Origin: Cylindrodendrum hubeiense
Taxonomy: Eukaryota; Ascomycota; Sordariomycetes; Hypocreales; Nectriaceae
DNA: 45,131 bases
NCBI GenBank assembly: GCA_014621425.1
Contig: JAANBB010000340.1
Location: forward strand, 1 to 45,131
Direction: 5' to 3'
A model generated the notes under the pieces. It was not told the origin of the DNA. It made no database searches and saw nothing but the letters and a program-made list of their open reading frames with translations. Made by a program: the position numbers and the translations under genes. Positions 1-9,615 of this stretch are shown here, piece after piece (positions within the stretch are counted from its first letter, which is position 1; every line of letters begins with the position of its first letter).

Positions 1-639
1 ATAATACTAATTATAATTAATAGACTTAAAGGATATAATAAACTTAATAGATTAATATTATACTTAATATAATAACTTAAAAGATATAATAGACTTAATA
101 AATATAATAGATTTAATAAGTTAATATTATACTCTATATAATAGTATTTCTAAGAAATTAATTAATTACTAAGACTTAGGCTTTAACTTTATTATCAGGA
201 TCTAGAATCTAACTTAATATTAATATACTATTAGCTAGGTATATTTGATTAGAAGGAGTTAATTAGGCGGGCTCTAGGAATAACTATTAGGATATTTATA
301 CTAATTATTCCTAGAAATAAGATTATTTTGATTTTAATAGGTTAAATACTAAGGGATATAAAGAGAAAAGATAGTAGAATTTTAATATACTAATAATATT
401 TTTTAAGTTAATAAGGATAGTAGAAAAGTTATATGTCTATAAGATTATATACCTATAGTAAAAGTTCATATACCCCTAGTAATTACCTAAATATAATAAA
501 TATATATAAATTTTTTTTACTTTTATAGAATAACTTAATAAAAATAAATAGAATTAATATAAATATACTATATAATAAATAAGAGTTTACTATATAAATA
601 GTAATATATATAAAATAAAATACATTAATATCTAACTAC
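1..639. other. AT-rich, RIP-like gene-free block
   Basis: This stretch is almost entirely A and T, with many TA steps and repeated phrases such as 'gatataatagacttaata', while the neighbouring gene is of normal composition. No reading frame or RNA gene is visible. In Sordariomycetes such blocks usually are repeats degraded by repeat-induced point mutation (C to T). That origin is inference from composition only, since no transposon protein can still be recognised. A perfect 10-bp inverted repeat (CTAGGAATAA at 274-283 and its complement at 305-314) lies inside. The block ends abruptly at the stop codon of the aminotransferase. Confidence 0.7.
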
Positions 640-2145
640 TTAAACTGAAATCTTTTCCCAGATAGCAGAAGCTGTAAGTTCCTCAAATGTATCGTTAATA
701 ACTCTGTTAACCCTGATTACAATATCATCAATGTCCGCTTCCGAAACAATGTATGGCGGGCAGACCAGGAAGTGATCTCCAGCATAGCCGTCGTAAGTAC
801 CATTGGCATTAAACAGTGCAATCTCATAGCCCTTGCTCATGCCTCGCGCATGGAGCAGGCCATTCAAACCCAGGCTCGTGGGGAAGGGCTCTTTCGTCTC
901 CTTGTTGACCACGAACTCGACACACCAAAATAGGCCGCGTCCTCTGATGTCACCAACGAAAGGGTGCTGCAGCAGTGTGCTCTTGAGTCTTTGTTCAAGG
1001 TAATTGCCCATTTCACGGACTCGCTCGACCAGGTTGTCCCTCTGGATAATATGCTGCACCTTCAGCCCAGCAGCTGCGGCCAGAGGGTGGGACATGTACG
1101 TCTGCCCGTGGGCGAATCCCTTACCCGATCTCTGGAAGGAATCGACAAGCCACGAGTTGACAAGCACGGAAGAAATCGTGCCATAGCCCGCACCAAGACC
1201 CTTGCCGACAACCTGGAGGTCAGGGATAACATCCTCTTGCTCCCAGGCGTGGAGCGTACCGGTGCGACCCATGCCACACATGACTTCGTCCAGGATCAAA
1301 AGCGCGCCATACTTCTTGCATACGGCGTGCATTGCTGGGAAATATCCCCGGACCGGCAACGCGCAGCCGCTAGCCTATAATATCACCGTTAACCTATGAC
1401 CTTTGATACCCAGGGCCGAATTCAACGTACGCTTCCCCCAACAGTTTCGGCAACAAATGCGCAGACTTTATTGGGGCCCACTCTCTGAAACTCATCATCC
1501 AGCTCCTGTGCCAGGCGGAGGACAAATTCGTCTTCAGTCTCGCCCTGACGTAGCCCGCGGTACGTGCTGCAAGCGGAGACACGGCTGGCTGTCTGGGGGA
1601 TCAGAGACACGAAGGGATCCTTGCGGCCCTTGAAGTCGCCAAGAGTGAGAGCGCCAAGAGTAGCTCCATGCCACGCTCCAGTTCGAGTAATGAATCGCGT
1701 GCGTTCAGGCTCAGGGGTAGCGAGACTGCTGAAATACGTCTTGGCCAACTTGAGGGCCACTTCTACTGCTTCGGACCCTGTTTGAGTTAGCCAGAATCAC
1801 TGCCGCTGACTTCATTCAGAGGGGCGTACCTGATCCACACAGGACGGCCTTTGACATGTGGCCATATGTCGACTCAACGAGGAAGTCGGCAAGGTCCTCG
1901 GCAGATTTAGTCTTGTAAAAGCCGGGATGGCAGTACGAGACGTTCGACATCTGATTGATCATGGCCTTTTGAACTTCCTGGTTATCGTATCCCAGGCAGG
2001 CAACAGCAGCACCGCTGGTCGCATCTAGAATTTGTCTCCCATCGCTGGTGTTCAAGAAGATTCCAGACCCGGACTCGACGAGTGCAGCGGGATGCTTCTC
2101 AAAGTTCTTGTAGAGAAGACTGTTGCTAGGCCCCTTGGATCCCAT
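640..2145 (-). CDS. Class-III PLP-dependent aminotransferase
   Basis: Three exons on the minus strand: 2145-1830, 1777-1431 and 1374-640, giving 465 aa. The donors are GTACG. and GTACGT, the acceptors CAG and TAG. The spliced protein shows the class-III fold landmarks in order: the cofactor-phosphate loop 'CGSGSEAVEVALK', 'GAWHGATLGAL', 'ETVGGS/ASGCALPV', the cofactor-ring aspartate in 'LILDEV' (about D250) and the Schiff-base lysine in 'VVGKGLGAGY' (about K279). The family moves an amino group from an omega- or beta-amino donor to a keto acid. The exact substrate cannot be read from the sequence. The N-terminus is short, with no targeting peptide seen, so it is probably cytosolic. A TATA-like box lies about 130 bp upstream. 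The stop codon sits directly against an AT-rich block, so the 3' flank is unusual, yet the frame is intact. Confidence 0.9.
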
Positions 2146-2173
2146 TGTAAAAGTGGTAAGTGAGTTGTGGGAG

Positions 2174-2242
2174 AGATGAGAATGAGATTGATGAAGAGAT
2201 CAGAATGAGATTGACGAAGAGATGCGAATGGGATTGATGGAG
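2174..2242. repeat. 23-bp tandem repeat, three copies, in the aminotransferase leader
   Basis: Three adjacent copies of a 23-bp unit (2174-2196, 2197-2219, 2220-2242) differ from each other by a few bases. The core on the plus strand is 'GAATGRGATTGAYGRAG'. They lie between the presumed TATA box and the start codon of the minus-strand aminotransferase, so they probably form part of its 5' untranslated leader. Confidence 0.85.
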
Positions 2243-3004
2243 GGAATAGTCCAAAGAGGGCATCAAGGCACCCTTATATAGCAATGCTGAGTATATATGA
2301 CTTCTATTCTCAACCCCTATATCCTAGAAGGCTGCTCAAGAGGCGGCCCGAAGTCGCCTGAATGCATACGCCCCAATGCATCATTGCGAGCTTGCTCATG
2401 TTTGCTATGGTAATGATGAGTTGCTATTCTGCCGTCCCGCAGGGATGCTGACGCAACACCCCAATCATACCATCAAAAAGCACCTTCAAGTGAAACAATT
2501 CTCAGCTTCGCACGACCGGACCTTCTGATTCGTTCAAAGGCAACTAGAGACCAGCTCGTTCTCCGTCTAAGCGAGCATGCAATTCAGCTCGAGAGTCAAA
2601 CTAGCAGGAGCCTCACCACAAGCTAAGCTTTAGGTCGAAGCCTCCTTAATGCTGGCTCGTACCGTGCCGTGCCGTCCCCTGCATTGTAATATCGAGCCGA
2701 AACCGTGCCCAAATTCCGCGGCAGGGAGAGCGCGCTACTGCACGTAATGAATATGGGCACTAGAAATTGCCGACGTGATGCGGAGACGACAATGACCTTT
2801 ACAGCCAATGAGCTGCCAAAGAGCCGCCCCTGGATGCAGATCAACATTGAGAGGGGGCTCACCGCTTAGGCGATGATGTGGAAAATGAGTGCCTAGACTA
2901 CCCTAGGTTTACAAAACCGAGATGTTGATACCCCGAGTGAAGGTCTCAACTTTAGCCACGTTACTACTCAACAACACTGAACTATTCACCGATTTCGCGC
3001 CAAG
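2243..3004. other. Divergent intergenic region
   Basis: This is the shared upstream region of the minus-strand aminotransferase and the plus-strand ethanolamine kinase. Apart from the TATA-like box at 2273-2280 nothing definite is seen. Short open frames here do not resemble a protein. Confidence 0.5.
2273..2280 (-). promoter_or_regulatory. TATA-like box of the aminotransferase
   Basis: On the minus strand this reads TATATAAG, about 130 bp before the start codon at 2145. The position and sequence fit a core promoter TATA element; there is no transcript evidence. Confidence 0.5.
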
Positions 3005-4487
3005 ATGACTGTGGAAATTCCCTTTGTGCCTCATGTCTTTGACGAGTCCGAGGCCTCGGGTTCGATTCATCCCCTGGCCTCTTTCCTCTTCCCAGACAGA
3101 GGGGCAGGCAATGGGGAGATTGAGGTTACGAGGCTGACGCAGGGCACCACCAACGCAGTGAGAGTTGACACCGTAGTAACGTCCCCCGATAGCATTCACT
3201 TACTCGCCGTGCTCTGTAGTTATTCAAAGCTAGCCATCAAAGACCTGACCAAGCTTCAAAAAGTGCCGAGGAGATTGTTTTGGTAAAAGTTTACGGAGAG
3301 GGCACCGAGGTCACAATTGATAGGAATAGTACGTTTCCCTTGAGAGCTCACGTGTTAAATTCGAACCCTACAGGACCTGACGTGCCCAAGAGGAAATCAA
3401 ACTTCACAAGATTCTTTCCGACAACAAACTTGCCCCGTCGGTCTTGGTTCGCTTCTCCAACGGACACGGATATCAGTTCCTCGACGGTACACCATGTTCG
3501 GTTGAGGCTATTGTCGAAGAGAAAATATGGCGCGGAGTCGCTCGAGAGCTGGCGAGATGGCACGCTGTGCTTCCAAATGCTCCTGCCGATGGACCTGACG
3601 TCATTCTCAAATTCGAGCCCAGTGTTTGGTCGACTGCCAAGAAATGGCTCGATGCGCTCCCGAGCGAGACGGAGCATCAAAGAGCTCAAAAGAGCCAACT
3701 TGAAGCCGAATTTGACTACTTGATTGAGCACCTATTGAGAAACCGGCCACAAGATCCCCTGGTATGACCCTGCTGCACTTCAAACCAGTCATGTATTTTG
3801 CCTGCTAAGAAACATTGACGTGTAGGTGTTTGGCCATGGAGACTTGCTTTGTGGCAATATCATCATTCAGGAAGAGGCTGCCGAGGGAACTCCGGCGTCT
3901 GTGAGATTCATCGACTACGAGTGGGTTATCATGTCGCCACCTTGATGAATTCTTGCCACATTCAGAACTAATGCCGTGTGATGTTTGTTTAGGCACTCTA
4001 CATACTGCCCCCGGGCATTTGAGCTGGCCAATCACTTTGCCGAGTGGACTGGGTTCGAATGCAATTACAATCTGCTCCCGACAAGATCGACCCGCCGCGA
4101 GTTCATTCGTGAATATTTGCAGACACACCATAACATCAACAATGGACAAGACGGCACGGCTAGTTCACATGCCTCCCAAGTTGCCGAGGCGGAGGTAAAC
4201 CAGGTTATGGCCGATGTGGACTTGTTCCGCGGCTTCCCTGGATTCTACTGGTGAGTCTCAAAATACCCGCAGCGAGTGTCTCTAGCTAACGCGTATGCGA
4301 CAGGGGGCTGTGTGCTCTGATCCAAGCCCAAGCGTCTACCGGGTCGATCGATTTCGATTATGCGGGCTACGCGGAGAAGCGATTGTCGGAATATTGGGCA
4401 TGGCGGCGGTCGGGCGGCCCAGACACGCAGACGACGGAGCCCAACCAGGCCGTCTCGCAGCGAGAAGCAAGATGGGCGGCGCCGTAG
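3005..4487 (+). CDS. EKI1: Ethanolamine kinase (choline/ethanolamine kinase family)
   Basis: Six exons: 3005-3157, 3220-3328, 3391-3761, 3826-3920, 3993-4250, 4304-4487, giving 389 aa. The enzyme phosphorylates ethanolamine with ATP, the first step of the CDP-ethanolamine route to phosphatidylethanolamine, in the cytosol. Visible landmarks are 'LTQGTTNALFKA', 'VLVKVYGEGTEVTIDR', the catalytic loop 'HGDLLCGN' (H215, D217, N222), the metal-binding 'FIDYE' (D241) followed by 'STYCPRAFELANHFAEW', and near the C-terminus 'FYWGLCALIQAQASTGSIDFDY'-type sequence. These last segments separate ethanolamine and choline kinases from other aminoglycoside-phosphotransferase folds. The usual HND of the loop is HGD here. 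The second intron must use an AAG acceptor to keep the frame. The choice of ethanolamine over choline as substrate is an inference from overall resemblance. Confidence 0.9.
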
Positions 4488-5218
4488 AGGGGCCTCGGAC
4501 TTGCATCAGCGTCCAATGGTGGCAACTCTCTGTGAGGCTTGGGGTGTGCTGAGCTGAGCGCTAACTAGCGGGCGATCATTGCATTGCGCCCAAGTGTCGA
4601 TCACGCTACTTTTTGGTGGATCTGTCTACGGGCCGGCAAATCCACATCATCCACACCACCTGCAGGCTGAGGAGTAGCAAAGAAGTGCAACCAATTGAGC
4701 CAGCATTATGCCAAGAAGGCGGCTGCGGTGGATATATCGACCAGGGTCTAGACAATTTCATCATCTCCACGAGCGTAGCGTTGGACGCTAGTCACATATG
4801 CCGAGACAATACGAAGGGAATTCACGGGACACTGACACATTGCGCATGTTCCCAGCCTCATATTTCCACTAGCCCGGAGCTGGCCTCTGCCGAGCCCCTA
4901 CCAGGTCCTCCCTGTAACCTGAAGAGCAGGTATCATGTACGTAGAATGTACGCAGAATGTCTTGAGGCCCGTAGCGTGCCGTGTCTTGGGTTGTCAGCTA
5001 GTCTGTCTTAGAAAGCCGACCCGGGTAGCCGATCTTGGGTAGTTGGCTGTGATTTCTCCTCATCAACACAGTCTTTTCACGTTAAAGAACAAGGTTAAAG
5101 CCCGACATTTCCCGTCGTTCTTAGTGTCACACCGCCAGCCACCGCCAGGTCCTGATCCTCATCCCCCCTTCCCCCCTCCAAAGCAACTCGTTGTGCCATC
5201 ATCATCACATTATCAAAC
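4488..5218. other. Intergenic region between ethanolamine kinase and MFS gene
   Basis: About 730 bp holding the terminator side of the kinase and the promoter of the transporter. The 132-codon open frame at 4613-5011 has no recognisable protein character. A small 11-bp duplication ('TGTACGTAGAA'/'TGTACGCAGAA') lies near 4935-4956. The last 60 bp before the start are C- and T-rich, as is common in fungal leaders. Confidence 0.5.
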
Positions 5219-6667
5219 ATGGAGTTGAAGAGGACTTTTGCTCGATGCCTATCCTTCATCGGAGCCGACGTCATCTGGCATTCGAGTCGGAACCTCAAGC
5301 TCCTGATCTTGCTGCGCATGGTCAGGCTGCTCGGCTATGGAGGCACTACGTTCGTCTTGGCTCTGTACCTTAACTCTCTAGGCTTTCAAGACTCCGACGT
5401 GGGTGTGTTCATGACAATGACACTGATGGGAGACCTGGCTATCAGCTTTGCCCTTACCTACGTTGGTGACCGCATGGGCGTCCGATTTACCGCTATTATC
5501 AGTGCCCTTCTGATGTGTATCAGCGGTATTGCATTTGCCACCCTGGACAACTTCTGGCTTCTACTGCTTGCTAGTATTGCTGGTGTCATCAACCCTAGGT
5601 AACCCCCACCCCAGACCTCTTATTTAGCAAGTTTACCAGGGTATCCGCTAATACACCAATCATGTAGTGCCAATGAAATCGACCCATTCAAAGCGATTGA
5701 GGAGGCAGCTGTCGCTCGCCTCAGTACCCCTGAAACACGAAACGAAGTCTTTGCTTGGTGGTCAATGCTGGGCATGCTGGGCACGGCAGTAAGCAACCTG
5801 CTTACTGGATGGGTTCTTGATACCCTTCAGAACTCAGGGGTCAAGCAGGTGGACTCATACCGAATTATCTTTCTGGGATATGCCATCACTGGTATTATAA
5901 AGCTGTGTTGCTGTCTTCTCCTTGGGCCAGACGTGGAATTAAAGGCACCTAAAGAGGAAGCACGACAAAGTGAAGAACAAGCCGAGAGCGAGCCTCTCCT
6001 TCATGACTCTTCGGAATCATTATATGGAGGCATTAAACCCGGCGCGACCAGCACTGAAGCAGCAACATTGACCACATCGCCGACGCAGAAGAAACGCATG
6101 TTTACGCCCTCGTCCTTTACATTTATGTGGCAGCTATCACTTGCTATGGTCTTTGACTTTGTAGGTTCTGGCTTGGCCCAAATCTCATGGATGACATACT
6201 TCTTTAAACGAGAGTATGATATTCCTGAGGGAGCCTTGGGATCTGCTACCTTCACTGCTGGGATTATCTCATCAGTACTTAATCTCGTGTCATCACCACT
6301 ATCACATGCGATTGGTCAAGTTCAGACGATGGTTCTCTGCCATACAATCAACTCTATCTCCCTCTTGATAGTCTCGGTTCCCGCGAATAAGTATATAGCC
6401 CTTGCTATTTTTATTTTCCGGATTATCACGAGGGAGATCGATAATGCTCCCAGGCAAGCCTTCATCTCTGCCGGGGTCTTGGATGAGGAGCGCACATCAG
6501 CAATGGGCGTAATAAATATTGTCAAGATAGTAGGCAGTTGTGTTGGGTTATATTCGACAGGTTTATTTGCTAGTATGGATAAGTTCTGGCTAGCATTTTT
6601 TACTGCCGGCGCTTTGAAGCTTGTTTATAATGTCTTAATTTTGGGATTTTTCTGGCGACGACACTGA
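5219..6667 (+). CDS. MFS transporter
   Basis: Two exons, 5219-5598 and 5668-6667, give 459 aa. The protein has alternating hydrophobic spans and the family's loop 2-3 signature 'YVGDRMGVRFT' (GxxxDRxGxR-type), then 'NEIDPFKAIEEA' and 'NEVFAWWSMLGMLGTAV' at the start of the second exon. A hydrophilic central loop ('EEARQSEEQAESEPLLHD') separates the two six-helix halves, and the C-terminus is 'FFWRRH'. This is the common fungal MFS arrangement of a polytopic, proton-driven exporter or importer. The substrate is unknown. The second half is rich in A/T-ending codons compared with the core genes to the right, fitting an accessory gene or mild RIP. It is next to the remains of a multidrug ABC transporter. 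Confidence 0.88.
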
Positions 6668-7008
6668 TGGTCGGGAATTAGGTAAAGACAAAATGGGGGA
6701 ATTATTGCACTGGGTTTTGCATCCACGGTAGTTGGCGTATCTAATTGAACCATATATTCAACAAACAATCCTGCTCGTATCCTTACCACCGTCACATACA
6801 CCACCGCGGCGTTTAATTAGAGTTCGGAAATGAGTGTTTGCCTTGCTCTATAACTCAGGCTACAGAGTCGCTGAGCAACTTTCCGGGTTTTCCTCAAGGT
6901 AGAGTCAAAAGTCTACTCAATGTATTTTTATAGTAAAGTGTTTGATCACCTCCTTAAATTTAACAAGCTACTTACATCATATGTTAAAAGTAGTGTTAAT
7001 GAAAGTCT
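6668..7008. other. Gap between MFS gene and ABC-transporter remnant
   Basis: About 340 bp of moderately AT-rich sequence. Decayed coding sequence may be present but nothing can be recognised. Confidence 0.4.
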
Positions 7009-7690
7009 TCAATGAGTCATATTTAAGTTTCTGAATATACAAACAACAGCATCTCTCCAACCATGATAATCATTTTTACGATCAAGAATGCGCAGATGGT
7101 CCTTGTCTTTTGTATATGAACAGCCTATACACTCTAACGTGTCATCGATGTTAATCAGGTGTCGCATCTGCCAACTACGGAAAAAGGGAAATGAATACTC
7201 CGCTAATGCGTAGTGCAAAGATGGCCCAAGTAGATGTGACATCAGGTTATTGACCGTACTAAGTCCTTACGATATATAGTCGGATAGATACTGCCCACAA
7301 TTGCCCCATTCAGAGGATCGAATTTCATAATTTCCTTTTCCGAATAGTCGGTCTCTGTGCACCAGATATCAAAGACGATCATACAACGCATGAGGTAATT
7401 GAGTAGACTCATATAATACATCTAGTAGCACCAAAATGCCTGAATATACGAATCCAGTATTAACACACCGCAGAAAGAAACTAATGTGCCGATGAGAAGA
7501 GGGTTGACTAGTGATGTAAAAAACTCATTAGGCGCGTAAGCAGCAATGAATTTACCGACTCCAGCGTAAACAAACTAGTAGGTCGATATAACAAAGAATG
7601 TTACTCCTACGCGAGAAGGGGATGGGGGAAATCCCACATTACAATACCAACAGATGTTGCACATGGCCAGTAGCATATCTTCAACGTAAC
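7009..7690 (-). pseudogene. Decayed C-terminal end of a PDR-type (ABCG) multidrug ABC transporter
   Basis: Read on the minus strand from 7690, the translation follows the last transmembrane part of fungal PDR transporters across several frames. The segments are '[17 protein letters not shown]', '[19 protein letters not shown]', 'IQAFWCY*MYYMSLLNYLM', 'VFDIWCTETDYSEKEIMKF', then the extracellular cysteine segment 'LECIGCSYTKDKDHLRIL' and the terminal 'NDYHGWRDAVVCIF'. There are in-frame stops where the family has Gln (CAG to TAG, near 7580) and Trp (TGG to TAG, near 7424), a further stop near 7246 and at least one frameshift. Both nucleotide-binding domains are missing. Only about 220 codons remain, so the gene is dead. 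The C-to-T and G-to-A stops fit RIP. Confidence 0.85.
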
Positions 7691-8133
7691 ACATCACCAC
7701 ATGGGATCAACAATATGCCCGTTGATAGTCGCATTATCTATCGTTAAGGTCAATCTATTGATTGATTTAGGATCTTCTATTATTACCTCCGGCATTGATG
7801 AAAGCTGGGCTACGACAATGATGCAAGGTTTCACATCTGATTTAATTGATCGAAAGTGGCCTAGATCTGAGATTGTTGATTGTGTACCATTTTAATGTGA
7901 TAAACAATGGTATGTCATTCGAGAGAATACCCGTTAATGGAGTGTCAGCTCTGCCATCCTTTTCGAACCCCCCTCAGGGTTGATCATGTACCCCATCTGT
8001 TCACCTGGTATTATCTCCGCCCCCTTCTTCAGAAGTGCGGCCATAGCCATAATGAGACCGACACACACTCCGTTGTCACTCTCTTCCCCTGTGGCTAGAA
8101 TCACCTTGTCCTTCAATTGACTGATACGCTCCG

Positions 8134-8240
8134 AATCCATCGGGGTAGTTGTTGTTGTTGTTGTTGTATTATTACCGTCGTGAGGGCACCGGAGGTGCCC
8201 ACAGAATCCCCTATGGGCAAGACGACAATCCATCGGGGTA
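8134..8240. repeat. 14-bp direct repeat flanking a (GTT)n-bearing insert
   Basis: The 14-bp word AATCCATCGGGGTA occurs at 8134-8147 and again at 8227-8240. Between them are six GTT units (about 8148-8165) and a perfect 7-bp inverted repeat GGGCACC/GGTGCCC. The period is 93 bp, so the insert adds exactly 31 codons to the hydrolase frame. It is either a small insertion with target duplication or a local duplication that acquired a microsatellite. Confidence 0.8.
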
Positions 8241-8677
8241 TATGTGTACTGTCTGAGTTCGAACTTGAACTGGAACATACAGTTGGCACGGATCTCATCA
8301 CCTCGCTTTGTGTCCACGTAGTTTCACATCCTAGTTGCGTTGGGTCCTTCCGAGACACCATCGGTGAACTATTTGATGGGAGTTTCGGCGCCGTTCGCGC
8401 GGTACTTTTCATCAATAAGTTGAATGAGCCCGCCTGCCTATTGCTGGAATCCTTCCAGCAAGATTGAGAAGCTGGGTGGCTAATGGATCACAAGCTTTCT
8501 CACGCACCCCGGATGACTGGCTAGCAACTGTTGTGTGGCCGCGCCGCCTGAAGAGGTGCCGAAAACGATGCCATTGGCATCTGAAGAGAGGTGTAGAATC
8601 AGTCGCTGGGAATCGTCGCCGTCAGTCTGAAGGCGATTGGCGAAATCCTGGCTGCCAATGAGAAGACTCTTATGATG

Positions 8678-8902
8678 AATATTGCTATTCGCACACTTTC
8701 AGGTTGCTATCTACACACTTTTAGGTTGCTATTCGCACACATCCTTATACAGCTATTTCGAGAATTATCAGCGATACACCTAATATGATGTTTCCCCAGG
8801 AGAAGCCCAATAAGCATAATCATTAGTATTTGTTCATCCTAAACCTACTTTTATATTAGTTATTTATCAGGCCTAGCTTTGTATTTATGTGTGAATAGCA
8901 AT
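8678..8902. mobile_element. MITE-like non-autonomous element with terminal inverted repeats
   Basis: The left end (TTGCTATTCGCACAC from 8682) is matched in inverted form at the right end (GTGTGAATAGCAA, 8889-8901), with one base missing. At the left end the motif is repeated three times in tandem with an exact 22-bp period (8682, 8704, 8726), like subterminal binding iterons. The insert is flanked by a duplicated host word, ACTCTTATGATG (8666-8677) and ACTCTTTATAATG (8903-8915). Removing one copy and the insert rejoins the alpha/beta-hydrolase frame (DRRGH.../KSLLIG), which proves insertion into that gene. There is no coding capacity. The superfamily is undecided: the TA ends suggest Tc1/mariner, but the duplication looks longer. 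Confidence 0.78.
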
Positions 8903-9087
8903 ACTCTTTATAATGTCCGCGGCGGTCATAGCAGGCGACAGTAAAACGATCCGCAGTAACTTGGGTGGCGGAGTGGAAGACGCTGCCACGGCCGTTCACA
9001 TTCAGAATTAGAAGGAGCAGCGGGCCCTGTTTACCCCCAAAAATTGGGGCAGTGAAGAATTGCGCTGGGAACGATAAACTCAGACAT

Positions 9088-9615
9088 AGCTGTGCATTCC
9101 GTACGAATTGGAGATGTTAACAGGGCGTCTCGCTGTGAATTGAATGGGAACGAATTAAGCAGTAGAGTAATAAACAAGGAGTTGGAGAATTAATGAGAAG
9201 AATTAAATGGCTCTATATACTTTATTCCAATCTGACACTAGGCTAGTACCTGAGGTCTTCGTCGGCATACCGATTTAACTCCCATTGCCCAGTACAGATA
9301 TTTCTGACGTGATAGTAAAAGATCGGAACCAGCACCGCATTTGGCCGAAAAGTAGGGGAGATAAGGGATGCTTCCCATTGGCCTAAAACCTTAACCTAAC
9401 ACCTCACCTTGGCCCGCTTAGCTTATTTACGTATAATTTGCGGCCTGTAGTTATGTCATGTTCTGTGTCACGGCCTGCGAATATACCTTAGCTGGGCGGT
9501 CTATAAGGGCAGAACTACTACAGCCTGTGTTATGGTCTTATAGGCAGGTAGGTAGTTTACTATGGTAAATCAACTTACTTACTTTGTATACGTTGTAGAA
9601 TACTACTACTTAAAC
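9088..9615. other. Intergenic region upstream of the histidine phosphatase
   Basis: This separates the start of the dead hydrolase from the next live gene. It holds AT-rich stretches and presumably both old and active promoters. Nothing specific is recognised. Confidence 0.45.

Larger units (their letters stand above)
7934..9087 (-). pseudogene. Alpha/beta-hydrolase pseudogene
   Basis: From the start codon at 9087 the minus strand reads 'MSEFIVPSAILHCPNFWG', then a 1-nt frameshift in a T/G run, then 'GPLLLLILNVNGRGSVF' and 'DRFTVACYDRRGH'. After a MITE-like insert (8678-8902) it continues 'KSLLIGSQDFANRLQTDGDD', the nucleophile elbow 'VFGTSSGGA' (GxSxG), 'LLASHPGCVRKLVIH*PP' and 'GDEIRANCMFQFKFELRQYT'. 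The C-terminal end is 'GEQMGYM'. Four stops interrupt the middle of one otherwise continuous frame. A 93-bp insert adds a run of threonines. The family pattern has His where GEQ stands, so the catalytic histidine is probably lost too. Intact relatives are about 280-aa fungal alpha/beta hydrolases of unknown substrate. It ends 244 bp from the ABC-transporter remnant on the same strand. Confidence 0.82.

Noticed and set aside
4613..5011. 132-codon open frame between ethanolamine kinase and MFS gene
   Set aside because: No family resemblance, biased composition or splice partner; it lies in a promoter region.
7701..7895. 64-codon open frame between the two pseudogenes
   Set aside because: Short, AT-rich, no recognisable protein; probably decayed sequence.
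640..9087. A secondary-metabolite or detoxification gene cluster
   Set aside because: There is no synthase, regulator or oxidoreductase; aminotransferase, kinase and transporter have no shared pathway, and two members are dead.
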